A DNA stretch of 64,000 bases from Nostoc sp. FACHB-892 (lineage in GTDB: Bacteria > Cyanobacteriota > Cyanobacteriia > Cyanobacteriales > Nostocaceae). The notes under the pieces were generated by a model. The model was not told the DNA's origin. It was given only the letters and a program-made list of their open reading frames with translations, and made no database searches. The position numbers and the translations under genes were made by a program. Location of the stretch: assembly GCF_014698795.1 (NCBI RefSeq), contig NZ_JACJTR010000001.1, positions 124,001-188,000 of the forward strand. The letters are read 5' to 3'. This document shows, one piece after another, positions 17,269 to 25,970 of this stretch (position 1 is its first letter; each line of letters starts with the position of its first letter).

Positions 17269-18330
17269 TTAGTTACTAGCAACCTTACAAATTACCATAA
17301 TATGTGATTTATATTTGTCAGTATTATAGTGAAGAAGTTGCAATCCAGAACGTTCTAGTTCTTGCAAAAGTTTAGGCATTTCATATTTATGATGCCGCCA
17401 AATAGTAATTTCTTCACCTTCAGATATTTCAATCCTCTTATCTATCCCCATTCTACTGAAATCTATAGTGTAATTATGATGGAGTTTCATATTAGCAACT
17501 ACACTATCTGTTTTTAAATCATACTTTCTCACCAATTCACAATCTTCAGATTTAATCCCAATCTTGCTTTTAACCCATCCATATATTTCTTCTACATGAT
17601 ACTTGCAGCCACCTCTCACGTTTCCATTCCATGTAGAGTTAGAGCCAATTTCATTAGTAAACACCAAAAAATCATTTTTTTCCATGCTATCTCTAAAGTT
17701 TTTTAGTACCTCATCTCTGTTTTGATGGTTTCCGATGGTAACGCCTAAGTGGAAAAATATTTTTGCTGTGTCATCAATTTCAAGGCTAGCTTTATTCTGG
17801 AATAAATTTTTGGGTACACAACTATTTTCTATATCAATTGTGGAACTGATAAATTCGACAAGAGGAAACCATTTAGTAAAATTATTTTTGGATACATTAA
17901 GTAATTCCTTACTAATATCTAAAGCAATGTATTTATTAACCTTTCCCAACTTATTAAGTCTTTGAATAAAATTTTTAACTGGATATGAATTTCCTGCACC
18001 AACGTCTACAATACTTACTTTTTCACCAGTTTTAATATTGTCGTTCAAATATTTAAAATTGTCTTTTAAAAGGTCAATTTCTACATTCGATGTTCGATAC
18101 CACGTAGGAATAACATATTTTAGATAAAAATCGTTCCATATTTTTGCGCCTCTACCTTTATAAGAATACTTTAGAGGGATTTCTCGCCTGACTTCCAATG
18201 CATAAATTATTCCTAAAACTTCTTCTTCAGAAAAAATAGAGTAGAACTCAGAACTTGGCTTTGCTGTGCGACTGATAGCAGTTGACATATCCGAGGGAAG
18301 TTGGGAATTGTTATGAAAATTTTGAGCCAT
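17269..18330 (-). CDS. EgtD-like SAM-dependent methyltransferase
   Basis: A 353-residue protein from ATG 18,330 (MAQNFHNNSQL); the frame extends to a TTG at 18,414 with less typical sequence. The SAM-binding motif VDVGAGNSYP (about 108-117), ALDIS at the second strand, and the YKGRGAKIWNDF-type N-terminal segment match the histidine N-alpha-methyltransferase (EgtD/DUF2260) superfamily. EgtD makes hercynine, the ergothioneine precursor, and is normally next to egtB. No egtB is present here, and the sequence looks divergent, so the substrate is uncertain. AT-rich codon use sets it apart from the exporter genes that follow. Confidence 0.6.
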   Translation of the reverse strand: MAQNFHNNSQLPSDMSTAISRTAKPSSEFYSIFSEEEVLGIIYALEVRREIPLKYSYKGRGAKIWNDFYLKYVIPTWYRTSNVEIDLLKDNFKYLNDNIKTGEKVSIVDVGAGNSYPVKNFIQRLNKLGKVNKYIALDISKELLNVSKNNFTKWFPLVEFISSTIDIENSCVPKNLFQNKASLEIDDTAKIFFHLGVTIGNHQNRDEVLKNFRDSMEKNDFLVFTNEIGSNSTWNGNVRGGCKYHVEEIYGWVKSKIGIKSEDCELVRKYDLKTDSVVANMKLHHNYTIDFSRMGIDKRIEISEGEEITIWRHHKYEMPKLLQELERSGLQLLHYNTDKYKSHIMVICKVASN

Positions 18331-18520
18331 TATTCTTGTTCTTTGGTTTTCTTCGATATTTAAGATTAGCCACAATGCTTGCCAAAGAGGTATTTTCCCA
18401 TATCGTTGTCCCAAAATTTAGAATTATCACCATGAACAGATCCCACATTCCCTACTGACCAATTGGTTTTTTACAATCAAAATACGAGATAATTTTCCAA
18501 AGATACAGGGGTAAATTCCA

Positions 18521-20317
18521 GTGGTTCAGCAACCAGAACTCCAGGAAAATTCGTCGATACAGTCAATGCAGCGCGTGCTTAAGAGTTTAAGCACTTACCG
18601 ATGGACTTCGCTAGGAGCATTGGTGAGTCTGTTGCTGTTGACGATCGCAAACGCAGTTACTCCACAACTATTTCGGTGGGGAATTGATCAGGGTATCACG
18701 CAAAAAAACCTCCAAATTGTGCTATATAGCGCGGCTTGGCTGGTACTTGCCGCGATCGCTCGTGGTGTATTTAACTTTGGACAAAGCTATTTGGCAGAAG
18801 CAGCGTCTCAGGGTGTAGCCTATGACCTGCGAAACAAGATTTTCAGCAAAATTCAAAATCTCAGTTTCAGTTATCATGACCAGTCGCAGACTTCGCAACT
18901 GTTAACCCGTGTCACCAGCGACATTGAGCAGATCCGTACCTTTGTTGGCACTAGCCTGATTCAGGTCATTGCTTCAGTTGTAACATTGGTAAGTATTTCG
19001 GTGGTTTTGCTGCTAATGAACTGGGAACTAGCGCTGATTACGCTAACGGTAGTCCCCCTTAATGCATGGTTGATGGGACAATTTGTCGCTCGGAATAACA
19101 AACTCTTCCGGCAAGTACAAGAGCAACTAAGCGACCTCAATGCTGTATTGCAAGAGAACTTGCTAGGAATACGGGTAGTGAAAGCGTTTGTGCGGGAATC
19201 CACCGAAAGGTCGCGTTACACGACCATGAATGATTCCCTAGTCAGGGCAAACATGAAGACCATTAGCGCCATCCACAATACCTTCCCGTTTATCTTTTTG
19301 CTTAGTAATTTGGTAACATTGGCAGTTTTCGCCTATGGGGGAGCGCAAGTAATTGGGGGTAGATTCTCCATTGGCGAACTGGTGGCGTTTAACTCCTACT
19401 TAGCTTTAATTCTCCAACCAATTTTGTTGATTGGATTTGCTGCACCTGCGATCGCTCAATCAGCTGCTTCCGCCGAACGTGTCTACGAAGTTGTAGATGC
19501 GGAAGTAGAAATTCGCGATCGCCCTGGTGCTGTCCCATTTGAAACCTGCGGCGGTAGAATCACCTTTGAAAATGTTTGCTTTCGCTATCCAGGAGCCAGC
19601 ACTGAAACTCTCAAAGGAGTTTCCTTTGAAACAAAGCCCAAAGAGCTTATCGCCGTTTTAGGGATGACTGGTTCCGGGAAAAGCACAATTATGAACTTGC
19701 TTCCCCGCTTTTACGATGTCACAAAGGGAGCAGTTCGCATTGACGGACGAGATGTAAAAGATTTCACCCTCAAAAGCCTCAGAGCGCATATCGGTATTGT
19801 ATTTCAGGAAACCACCCTCTTCTCTGGCACAATCCGCGAAAATATTGCCTACGCCAAACCCGATGCAAGGCTAGAGGAGGTAATTGAGGTTGCCAAAACT
19901 GCCCAAATGCACGATTTTATCAGTAGTTTACCTGATGGCTACGAGACGATTGTAGGTGAACGGGGCGTGGGCTTATCTGGTGGACAAAAACAAAGAATTG
20001 CGATCGCACGTACCTTACTCACCGATTACAGCATTCTGATTTTGGACGATAGCACCTCAGCTGTGGATGCCAAAACTGCTGCCCAGATTCAAGCCGAACT
20101 AGATGGCTTAATGCGCCAAAAAGCTTGTACAACTTTTGTAGTTGCTCAACGCATTAGCACCGTTAAAAATGCCGATCGCATTTTTCTAATGGATAAAGGA
20201 CGATTGGTGGCACAAGGCACACACGAGGAATTGATGCAAACCAGCCCACTCTACGGTGTGATTTTGGAATCTCAAGTAAAGGCGAAAGAGAAAAATGAAA
20301 CCAAACTAAATAAATAG
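18521..20317 (+). CDS. ABC exporter half-transporter, degenerate-site subunit
   Basis: A 598-residue fusion of a six-helix membrane domain (residues about 25-320) and an ATPase domain. Start GTG 18,521 is taken; an ATG lies 45 bases further in. Walker A is GMTGSGKST, the signature LSGGQKQR is canonical, but after Walker B the catalytic Glu is replaced by Asp (LILDDSTSAVD). This is the degenerate partner of a heterodimeric exporter of the TM287/288 or BmrCD type; the next gene supplies the other half. Substrate unknown; such pairs export drugs or lipids. Confidence 0.88.
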   Translation: MVQQPELQENSSIQSMQRVLKSLSTYRWTSLGALVSLLLLTIANAVTPQLFRWGIDQGITQKNLQIVLYSAAWLVLAAIARGVFNFGQSYLAEAASQGVAYDLRNKIFSKIQNLSFSYHDQSQTSQLLTRVTSDIEQIRTFVGTSLIQVIASVVTLVSISVVLLLMNWELALITLTVVPLNAWLMGQFVARNNKLFRQVQEQLSDLNAVLQENLLGIRVVKAFVRESTERSRYTTMNDSLVRANMKTISAIHNTFPFIFLLSNLVTLAVFAYGGAQVIGGRFSIGELVAFNSYLALILQPILLIGFAAPAIAQSAASAERVYEVVDAEVEIRDRPGAVPFETCGGRITFENVCFRYPGASTETLKGVSFETKPKELIAVLGMTGSGKSTIMNLLPRFYDVTKGAVRIDGRDVKDFTLKSLRAHIGIVFQETTLFSGTIRENIAYAKPDARLEEVIEVAKTAQMHDFISSLPDGYETIVGERGVGLSGGQKQRIAIARTLLTDYSILILDDSTSAVDAKTAAQIQAELDGLMRQKACTTFVVAQRISTVKNADRIFLMDKGRLVAQGTHEELMQTSPLYGVILESQVKAKEKNETKLNK

Positions 20318-20386
20318 TATTGCTTGAGATTTTTATACAGCCTTGTAATCAAGACAAAGACTCTTAATTTAAAATCCAAAATTGCT

Positions 20387-22177
20387 ATGAGAGGCACAGT
20401 TCCCGTTGTTGCATCTGAAGATCAAGCGAGTCAGCAACTCTCCACCCTACAACGTTTTTTACAATACCTACTACTTTATCGAAAAGAAATTCCTATCGCC
20501 CTGACATTAGTATTTATTGGTGCCGTAACCCAGACAATTGGGCCGTTTTTTATCGGTTGGTCGATTGATCACCTAATTGCACAAGGGAATTTGCAGGGAC
20601 TCCTACTGTTATTAGGACTACTAGCGCTGAACTACGGATTTGGCGTATTAGCAATCCGGGGTCAAATTATTCGAGTCGGCTGGATTATGCAGCGATTGCT
20701 GGCTCAACTGAGACAAGATATTTTTATAAAAATCCAAAGTCTGCCCCTCAGCTTCTTTGATCGCAGTGAAGCGGGCGATTTAATGAGCCGCCTGCTAAAT
20801 GATGTTAATACCGTAAATCAGGCATTTGGACTAACGATCGCTCAAATGCTAGGCAACACTTTTAGTTTGGTCGGTATAATCATTGCAATGCTCTCAATCA
20901 ACCTGCAACTCGGCTTGTTGAGTAACCTGGTTGTGCCACTGATGATTTTTACCACAAGCTTGTTTGCACGTTGGGCAAGAGCTAGGTTTCGCGTTACTCG
21001 GCAGACGATTGGGGAACTTTCTGCCAAGTTAGAAGAAGATATTGGCAGCGTTCGAGAAGCACAGGCATTTAATCGTGTACAGATGAATATCGAAGAATTT
21101 GACGTTCTTAACGCTGCCAATCGTGATGCTAACGTCGAGGCTGTAGCAATTACTTCGGCCTTTTTGCCCTCCATCGATTTTCTCAACACATTAGCAACCG
21201 CAGGTGTGCTGGCTTATGGTGGCTATCTTGCGGTAACAGGGGGTGCAACAGTCGGTGTGGTGACATCATTTTTACTTTACGTCCAGCAGTTCTTCCGCCC
21301 GATCCAAATTCTCAGCCAGTTTTACACCCAAGCTCAATCTGCCTTCGCCGGATTAGAGCGAATCTTTCTATTGCTCGATGAACCGTCCCAACTCAAAGAC
21401 GCACCCGATGCGACAGAAATGCCGCCCATTCAGGGGGAAGTGACATTTGAGAATGTCAAGTTTAGCTACAACCCAGATCAATTAGTTCTCAAAGGAGTGA
21501 ATTTGCACGCCTATCCAGGACAGATGGTTGCGTTAGTAGGGCCGACCGGTTCAGGAAAAAGTACAATTATTAACTTGATTTTGCGCTTTTATGATGTATC
21601 TGGCGGTGCAGTGAAAATTGATGATATCGATGTGCGTAGCGTTACTCAAGCAAGTCTGCGGCGACAAATTGGCATTGTCCTGCAAGACAATATTTTATTC
21701 AGTGGCACTGTCGCCGAAAACATAGCCTTTGGCTCTGCCCATGCTACCCAAGCTGATATCGAAGAAGCTGCACAACTGGCAAATGTGCATGATTTCATTA
21801 CCTCACTACCACAAGGCTATACAACTCAATTGGGTGAACGGGGAGCGCCTTTGAGTCAGGGACAGCGACAGCTAATCAGTATTGCCCGTGCGGTGTTGAT
21901 TAATCCCCGAATTCTGATTCTTGATGAAGCCACCAGTAGCATTGACACGCGTACAGAAGCGCTAGTACAAACTGCGATCGCTCGTTTGCTGCAAGGTCGT
22001 ACTAGTTTCGTAATTGCCCACCGCCTGAGTACAGTTACCCAGGCAGATCAGGTATTAGTAATTCAGCAAGGACAAATTGTAGAGCAGGGCACTCACGCCG
22101 AACTCATCAATCAGCAAGGTGTCTATGCCAACCTCTATGCTCTGCAACTGGGTGCAGCAGACACAACGGTTATTTAA
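20387..22177 (+). CDS. ABC exporter half-transporter, consensus-site subunit
   Basis: A 596-residue membrane-plus-ATPase protein. The frame opens at TTG 20,324, but ATG 20,387 (MRGTVPVVASEDQ) fits better, 69 bases after the previous stop. Walker A GPTGSGKST and Walker B with catalytic Glu (LILDEATSSID) are complete, whereas the signature is LSQGQRQL, with Gln in place of the second Gly. Together with the upstream subunit this gives one competent and one degenerate ATP site. The two genes are surely one operon. Confidence 0.88.
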   Translation: MRGTVPVVASEDQASQQLSTLQRFLQYLLLYRKEIPIALTLVFIGAVTQTIGPFFIGWSIDHLIAQGNLQGLLLLLGLLALNYGFGVLAIRGQIIRVGWIMQRLLAQLRQDIFIKIQSLPLSFFDRSEAGDLMSRLLNDVNTVNQAFGLTIAQMLGNTFSLVGIIIAMLSINLQLGLLSNLVVPLMIFTTSLFARWARARFRVTRQTIGELSAKLEEDIGSVREAQAFNRVQMNIEEFDVLNAANRDANVEAVAITSAFLPSIDFLNTLATAGVLAYGGYLAVTGGATVGVVTSFLLYVQQFFRPIQILSQFYTQAQSAFAGLERIFLLLDEPSQLKDAPDATEMPPIQGEVTFENVKFSYNPDQLVLKGVNLHAYPGQMVALVGPTGSGKSTIINLILRFYDVSGGAVKIDDIDVRSVTQASLRRQIGIVLQDNILFSGTVAENIAFGSAHATQADIEEAAQLANVHDFITSLPQGYTTQLGERGAPLSQGQRQLISIARAVLINPRILILDEATSSIDTRTEALVQTAIARLLQGRTSFVIAHRLSTVTQADQVLVIQQGQIVEQGTHAELINQQGVYANLYALQLGAADTTVI

Positions 22178-22228
22178 AACTAAAAGTAAAATATATATAG
22201 CTCTAATTTATCAATTGCCAGAAAAGGA

Positions 22229-22483
22229 ATGAAACTACCTGATCTCGATTCACAAACCATCGATCGCATCATTGAAATGGCATGGGAAGATAGAACATCT
22301 TTTGATACCATTGAGGCTCAGTTTGGACTCCTGGAAAAACAGGTAATTGCTCTAATGAGGCGCGAAATGAAAGAATCTAGTTTCCAGATGTGGCGAGAGC
22401 GAGTCACCAAACGTGCTACAAAACATTTATCTAAGCGAGAATTTGTTGCAGGTCGGTTTAAATCGCACAATCAAAAAACGTAA
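22229..22483 (+). CDS. DUF2805/TIGR03643 family protein
   Basis: An 84-residue protein: IDRIIEMAWEDRTSFDTIEAQFGL, VIALMRREMKESSFQMWRERV, KRATKHLSKR. This matches the small conserved DUF2805 (TIGR03643) family, whose helical N-terminal half looks like a DNA-binding HTH. Function unknown. It lies 51 bases after the exporter operon and 35 bases before the reductase gene, so it may be co-transcribed with both. Confidence 0.75.
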   Translation: MKLPDLDSQTIDRIIEMAWEDRTSFDTIEAQFGLLEKQVIALMRREMKESSFQMWRERVTKRATKHLSKREFVAGRFKSHNQKT

Positions 22484-22518
22484 GTAATTGGTTGAAAACC
22501 ACTATATTCAGAAGCACA

Positions 22519-23052
22519 ATGACGAAAGTTACACTCTACATTGCAGCTAGCTTGGATGGCTACATTGCTCGTAGTGATGGCGGAATTGATTGGCTCTCAT
22601 TCCTTGATACAGAAGGTGAAGACTACGGTTACACTGCTTTCTACGAATCGATTGATGCGATCGTGTTAGGTAGCAATACTTATGAAGTAGGGCTTGGTTT
22701 TGATGAATGGCCTTATCCGGAGAAAAAATCCTTCGTTTTCACCCAGCGCCATCTCCAATCTGACCGTGAAGACGTTGTGTTTGTTTCTGAGCCAGTGGAG
22801 CCAGCCTTAGCAAATATAGAGGCTCAAGGTTATAAAAACATCTGGTTAGTTGGTGGCGGAGCATTAATCAATTCGTTTCTTCAACACAGCTTGATTGACG
22901 AATATATTATTTCAACAATTCCGATTATTTTAGGCAGAGGTATACAGCTTTTCCCACCACCTAGCCCTGAAGAGAAATTGGAACTAATTAACTCCAAACA
23001 ATATTCTACTGGCTTACTCCAAGTACATTATAAGCGAAAACAAAAGGTTTAA
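22519..23052 (+). CDS. RibD C-terminal/dihydrofolate-reductase-like protein
   Basis: A 177-residue protein from ATG 22,519 (MTKVTLYIAASLDGYIA). ASLDGYIARSDGGIDWL, IDAIVLGSNTYEVGL, KNIWLVGGGALINSF and PIILGRGIQLF are the pattern of the DHFR-fold RibD_C family, NADPH-dependent reductases related to the riboflavin-pathway enzyme. Stand-alone members like this one (YyaP/YwjB-like) have no settled substrate. The frame opens 27 bases upstream at a TTG, which is less likely to be used. Confidence 0.82.
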   Translation: MTKVTLYIAASLDGYIARSDGGIDWLSFLDTEGEDYGYTAFYESIDAIVLGSNTYEVGLGFDEWPYPEKKSFVFTQRHLQSDREDVVFVSEPVEPALANIEAQGYKNIWLVGGGALINSFLQHSLIDEYIISTIPIILGRGIQLFPPPSPEEKLELINSKQYSTGLLQVHYKRKQKV

Positions 23053-23171
23053 AAATGCATAATTCATAATTATGCTTCAAGTGGTGAGAAGTTCAGGAAA
23101 TTTAAACACCACATGAAACGTCACTGCCGTTATTAGGCATTGGGTACAAACCCTTTTTAATTACGAATTAA

Positions 23172-23510
23172 CTAAAGAAGCTTATTAACAGCTTCGCTAA
23201 ACTGCTCGTAAGGCGAAACTCCTACGATAGTTTCTGCTAAATTACCATCTTTAAAAATTAAAACTGCTGGAATACTGCGAAGACCAAATTTTTTGAAAAT
23301 TGGCTTGTTGTTGTCAACATCTACCTTAACAACTTTGGCGCGACCTTTGTATTCCTCGGCAAGTTGCTCCATTAACGGACTAACTAGGCGACAGGGGCCA
23401 CACCAAGTAGCAGTAAAATCAACAACAACTACTTTCTCTTCACTTCCATTTAAAACAACATCAAATTCGCTTTCTTCAACGTAAGCAACTATGTCAGTAT
23501 CTGTAGACAT
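23172..23510 (-). CDS. trxA: thioredoxin
   Basis: A 112-residue thioredoxin with the active-site WCGPC at about residues 36-40, VDFTATWCGPCRLVSP around it, the cis-Pro segment RSIPAVLIFKDG, and FSEAVNKLL at the end. It reduces disulfides of target enzymes using electrons from thioredoxin reductases. It is monocistronic. An m-type or y-type assignment is not attempted. Confidence 0.93.
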   Translation of the reverse strand: MSTDTDIVAYVEESEFDVVLNGSEEKVVVVDFTATWCGPCRLVSPLMEQLAEEYKGRAKVVKVDVDNNKPIFKKFGLRSIPAVLIFKDGNLAETIVGVSPYEQFSEAVNKLL

Positions 23511-23725
23511 TTTTCAATCCCTTAGTGTCAAACTAAAATTTCAGTAAAAAGCTAACTATACAAACTATACTCCCTTCTGCCTGTCAGATTCACCAGCCGT
23601 CTACATTGGTAAATCTCCGCAACTGACTTTTGCTTAGGAACGTAAATTTAACGAAGAGGCAGAGGGAACTTAAACTATCCCCCTTGCTCCCTGCTCCCTT
23701 GCCTTTTCTTCAAGGCGTAGAGTCA

Positions 23726-24046
23726 TCAAGAGTCATTCTCTTGAGCAAACAGTTCTAACAACCCAATTGTGCCTACGAAAAAAGTATAAGTAGCATATTT
23801 TATTGGTATCTTTTGCCTTGACGGTGCATAAAAAGCTGCTATAATGCTCTCGATAAAATGGCTAGTCATGGCAAAACGCTCAATCCAAAAAATTGGATTG
23901 AGGTTGCTTGGTAGATTACTATTAGTTATTACGGCATAAATATTCCACAATTCCAATCCAATTGCACTTGTTATAAGCACTATAGATATAATTTTTATAA
24001 AGGCGAAAATGTCTTTTTTTATAGACTTTAAGTTCATACTATTCAC
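23726..24046 (-). CDS. hypothetical membrane protein
   Basis: A 106-residue protein with a basic N-terminus (MNSMNLKSIKKDIFAF), a hydrophobic segment at about 14-38, a second around 55-70 and a third near 82-98 (YATYTFFVGTIGLLELF). No recognised domain. It has its own spacer on both sides and AT-rich codon use. Confidence 0.5.
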   Translation of the reverse strand: MNSMNLKSIKKDIFAFIKIISIVLITSAIGLELWNIYAVITNSNLPSNLNPIFWIERFAMTSHFIESIIAAFYAPSRQKIPIKYATYTFFVGTIGLLELFAQENDS

Positions 24047-24203
24047 TAAAGAATTGTTTATGGTGTGTTCAGCCTGCCATACTCGTAAACACCACGATTA
24101 ATAAAGATTAAATCACAAAATATTTAAAGAATGGTAAAAATGTGGAATAATACATAAGTGTCATATCTAATTGTATTCTATAAAATGCTAAAAAGGTAAA
24201 GCT

Positions 24204-24413
24204 ATGATTGCTCAACATTACAATTCAAGTCACATTAAAAATAACTTGCTTAAACAAATCAAGATTAAAGAAAATCAGCTAAAAATTGCACAAGAATCTA
24301 ATATGCTCCATGTAGCAGAAGCATTACAAAACGAATTATTAACGTTACAGTGTCAATTATCAGAGCCGCAAGACGTTGAAGTTCAAGCGTTGATGAGTTT
24401 GCTAGATGATTAA
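24204..24413 (+). CDS. small hypothetical protein
   Basis: A 69-residue, mostly helical, charged protein (NNLLKQIKIKENQLKIAQ, EALQNELLTLQCQLSEPQD), probably a short coiled coil. An AAAGG ribosome-binding site lies about ten bases before the ATG. No family recognised. Confidence 0.5.
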   Translation: MIAQHYNSSHIKNNLLKQIKIKENQLKIAQESNMLHVAEALQNELLTLQCQLSEPQDVEVQALMSLLDD

Positions 24414-24528
24414 GATTGTAAATTTATATTGCAAAGTTTATTAAAAAACAAAAAATCTGTTAACAAAAAGCATGGCTACTGATTGCGATGCCTGGAGGTT
24501 CTAAGGTTTCATAAAAGCATGATGATTC

Positions 24529-24852
24529 TTACTTAGTTAAGATATTAGGCTTTTGCTGGGTATGTGGTCTTTTTAGCTGCTGGACTAAATCAATCTTAAG
24601 AACAGGTTCAATTGGGCGCAATTGCCTTAGCCTAAGAATTTGAATTTCTCTCTCAATCAACTTTTTTCCTTGCCTGAAAAAAATTTGAGAGTTATATGGA
24701 ACTAAGTCACGCGATAAATTTTGAGTTTGTATTGTAGTCAAACTACGAAGGGGTGGTTCAGCATTGACAGAAGTTTGTATACCCAGGAAAAAAGCTGTTG
24801 AAACCACTAAGGGTTTTATTTTTATGCATCCGGTGAATATCAGGTTTAACAT
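24529..24852 (-). CDS. hypothetical exported protein
   Basis: From ATG 24,852 (MLNLIFTGCIKIKPLVV) the protein has a signal-peptide-like start with a likely cleavage after SVNA, then a short basic, proline-containing mature part of about 75 residues ending KRPHTQQKPNILTK. The frame opens at 24,915, but those extra residues would bury the signal. Unknown function. Confidence 0.4.
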   Translation of the reverse strand: MLNLIFTGCIKIKPLVVSTAFFLGIQTSVNAEPPLRSLTTIQTQNLSRDLVPYNSQIFFRQGKKLIEREIQILRLRQLRPIEPVLKIDLVQQLKRPHTQQKPNILTK

Positions 24853-24915
24853 GATTAATACATCTATTCGTGAATAGTATTTCAAACGATTTTCTGTTGA
24901 TCTGATTATAAGCAA

Positions 24916-25385
24916 AGTATACTTATTAGCTTGCTAATTGCCTCCCACAAATGGATGAATTAATCAGCTAAAGTACGTTGTAAATAGCTGTAACTGGCTG
25001 AATTCATTCCAGGTGCTAAGGAGCAAATAGCGCTGCTGGGTTGGGCAGGTGCGCTATAGATAGCACAGCACCCTTGGAAATGTGCCAACTTACAACTTAG
25101 GGATAGGATCAATGCAACTCAGTGATACTGCTGTATTGGATACTTCCGTCTGTAGCAGCCAATACTAAATTATAAAATTGCATTTTATACAAGTAGCATT
25201 AACCAAATTAGCAAAATTATCAACTTAGCTATCGGCTTAACCATACTTAGCATAGACTTTGTGCTTACTAAGTTTGAAAATGTTTAACATAATTTACACT
25301 AAAATATCTCAGTATTTTAACTGTTGCCTTACCTGTTAATACTTACTTAATATGTAGCACAATATTTCCTATTATCTGAGCCATT
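24916..25385. other. intergenic stretch with a hairpin
   Basis: No gene seen. Around 25,051-25,075 lies a short palindrome (GCTATAGATAGC) flanked by complementary GGTGC/GCACC, which could form a stem-loop. The remainder is AT-rich, as expected upstream of a gene. Confidence 0.35.
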
Positions 25386-25679
25386 GTGAAACCTCTGTTA
25401 CAGACTTACTTAGAACAAGAAATCTGGATATTAGTACGAGATAAGTGGTATTTTGCCACAGTTATTGGAGTTTGGGATGATTTATTGTGGTTTAAACATA
25501 GAACTTACAACAAAGATACAGAAGAGGATACTCTTTGGGAAATGGTTGTAAAAATCAGTGAAGTAGTTGCTATTGATAAAGTTAGGTCTGTTATTAGTAG
25601 AAAAGCAGACGTGCTTATTTCACGGCTACTAGAAACTGAGCAAGGCATCATTGATCATCATCAAGATCATGAACATTAA
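25386..25679 (+). CDS. hypothetical protein
   Basis: A 97-residue protein starting at GTG 25,386 (VKPLLQTYLEQEIWILVRDKW). Alternating hydrophobic strands with Trp (WYFATVIGVWDDLLWFKHRTY) suggest a small beta-barrel of SH3 or Sm/Hfq type, followed by a helix and a His/Asp-rich tail (DHHQDHEH) that could bind metal. No family is recognised with confidence. Confidence 0.5.
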   Translation: MKPLLQTYLEQEIWILVRDKWYFATVIGVWDDLLWFKHRTYNKDTEEDTLWEMVVKISEVVAIDKVRSVISRKADVLISRLLETEQGIIDHHQDHEH

Positions 25680-25848
25680 TTAGCTCTATAGTAATAATAC
25701 TTGCTTGTCTCCTCCATAAATGGATAAAACTTGAGACAAGCAGTATACATAAATTAGTAGGATGGAAGATTAGCGAATTTCATCGCCTGTTTAGGTTGAT
25801 TGCCGATAAATACATTACGTTAATCTAACCTCAACGTTTCTCTTGTAG

Positions 25849-25880
25849 AGGCGATGCCAACGGCGGACTACGCCTACACT
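25849..25880. repeat. dispersed repeat (GCGATGCC...CTACGCCTAC type)
   Basis: A copy of the short Nostoc-type palindromic repeat that reads GCGATGCC, AACGGCGGACTACGCCTAC. Variants recur at 58,951-58,980 and, in related form, at 60,708-60,736. Confidence 0.55.
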
Positions 25881-25970
25881 AAAACAATAAAACGAAATCT
25901 AATACTATTCTGATAAACTATCTTAAATTTGAAATTATAAAAGCTGGTAGCTCAGGGCTGATAACTAATT

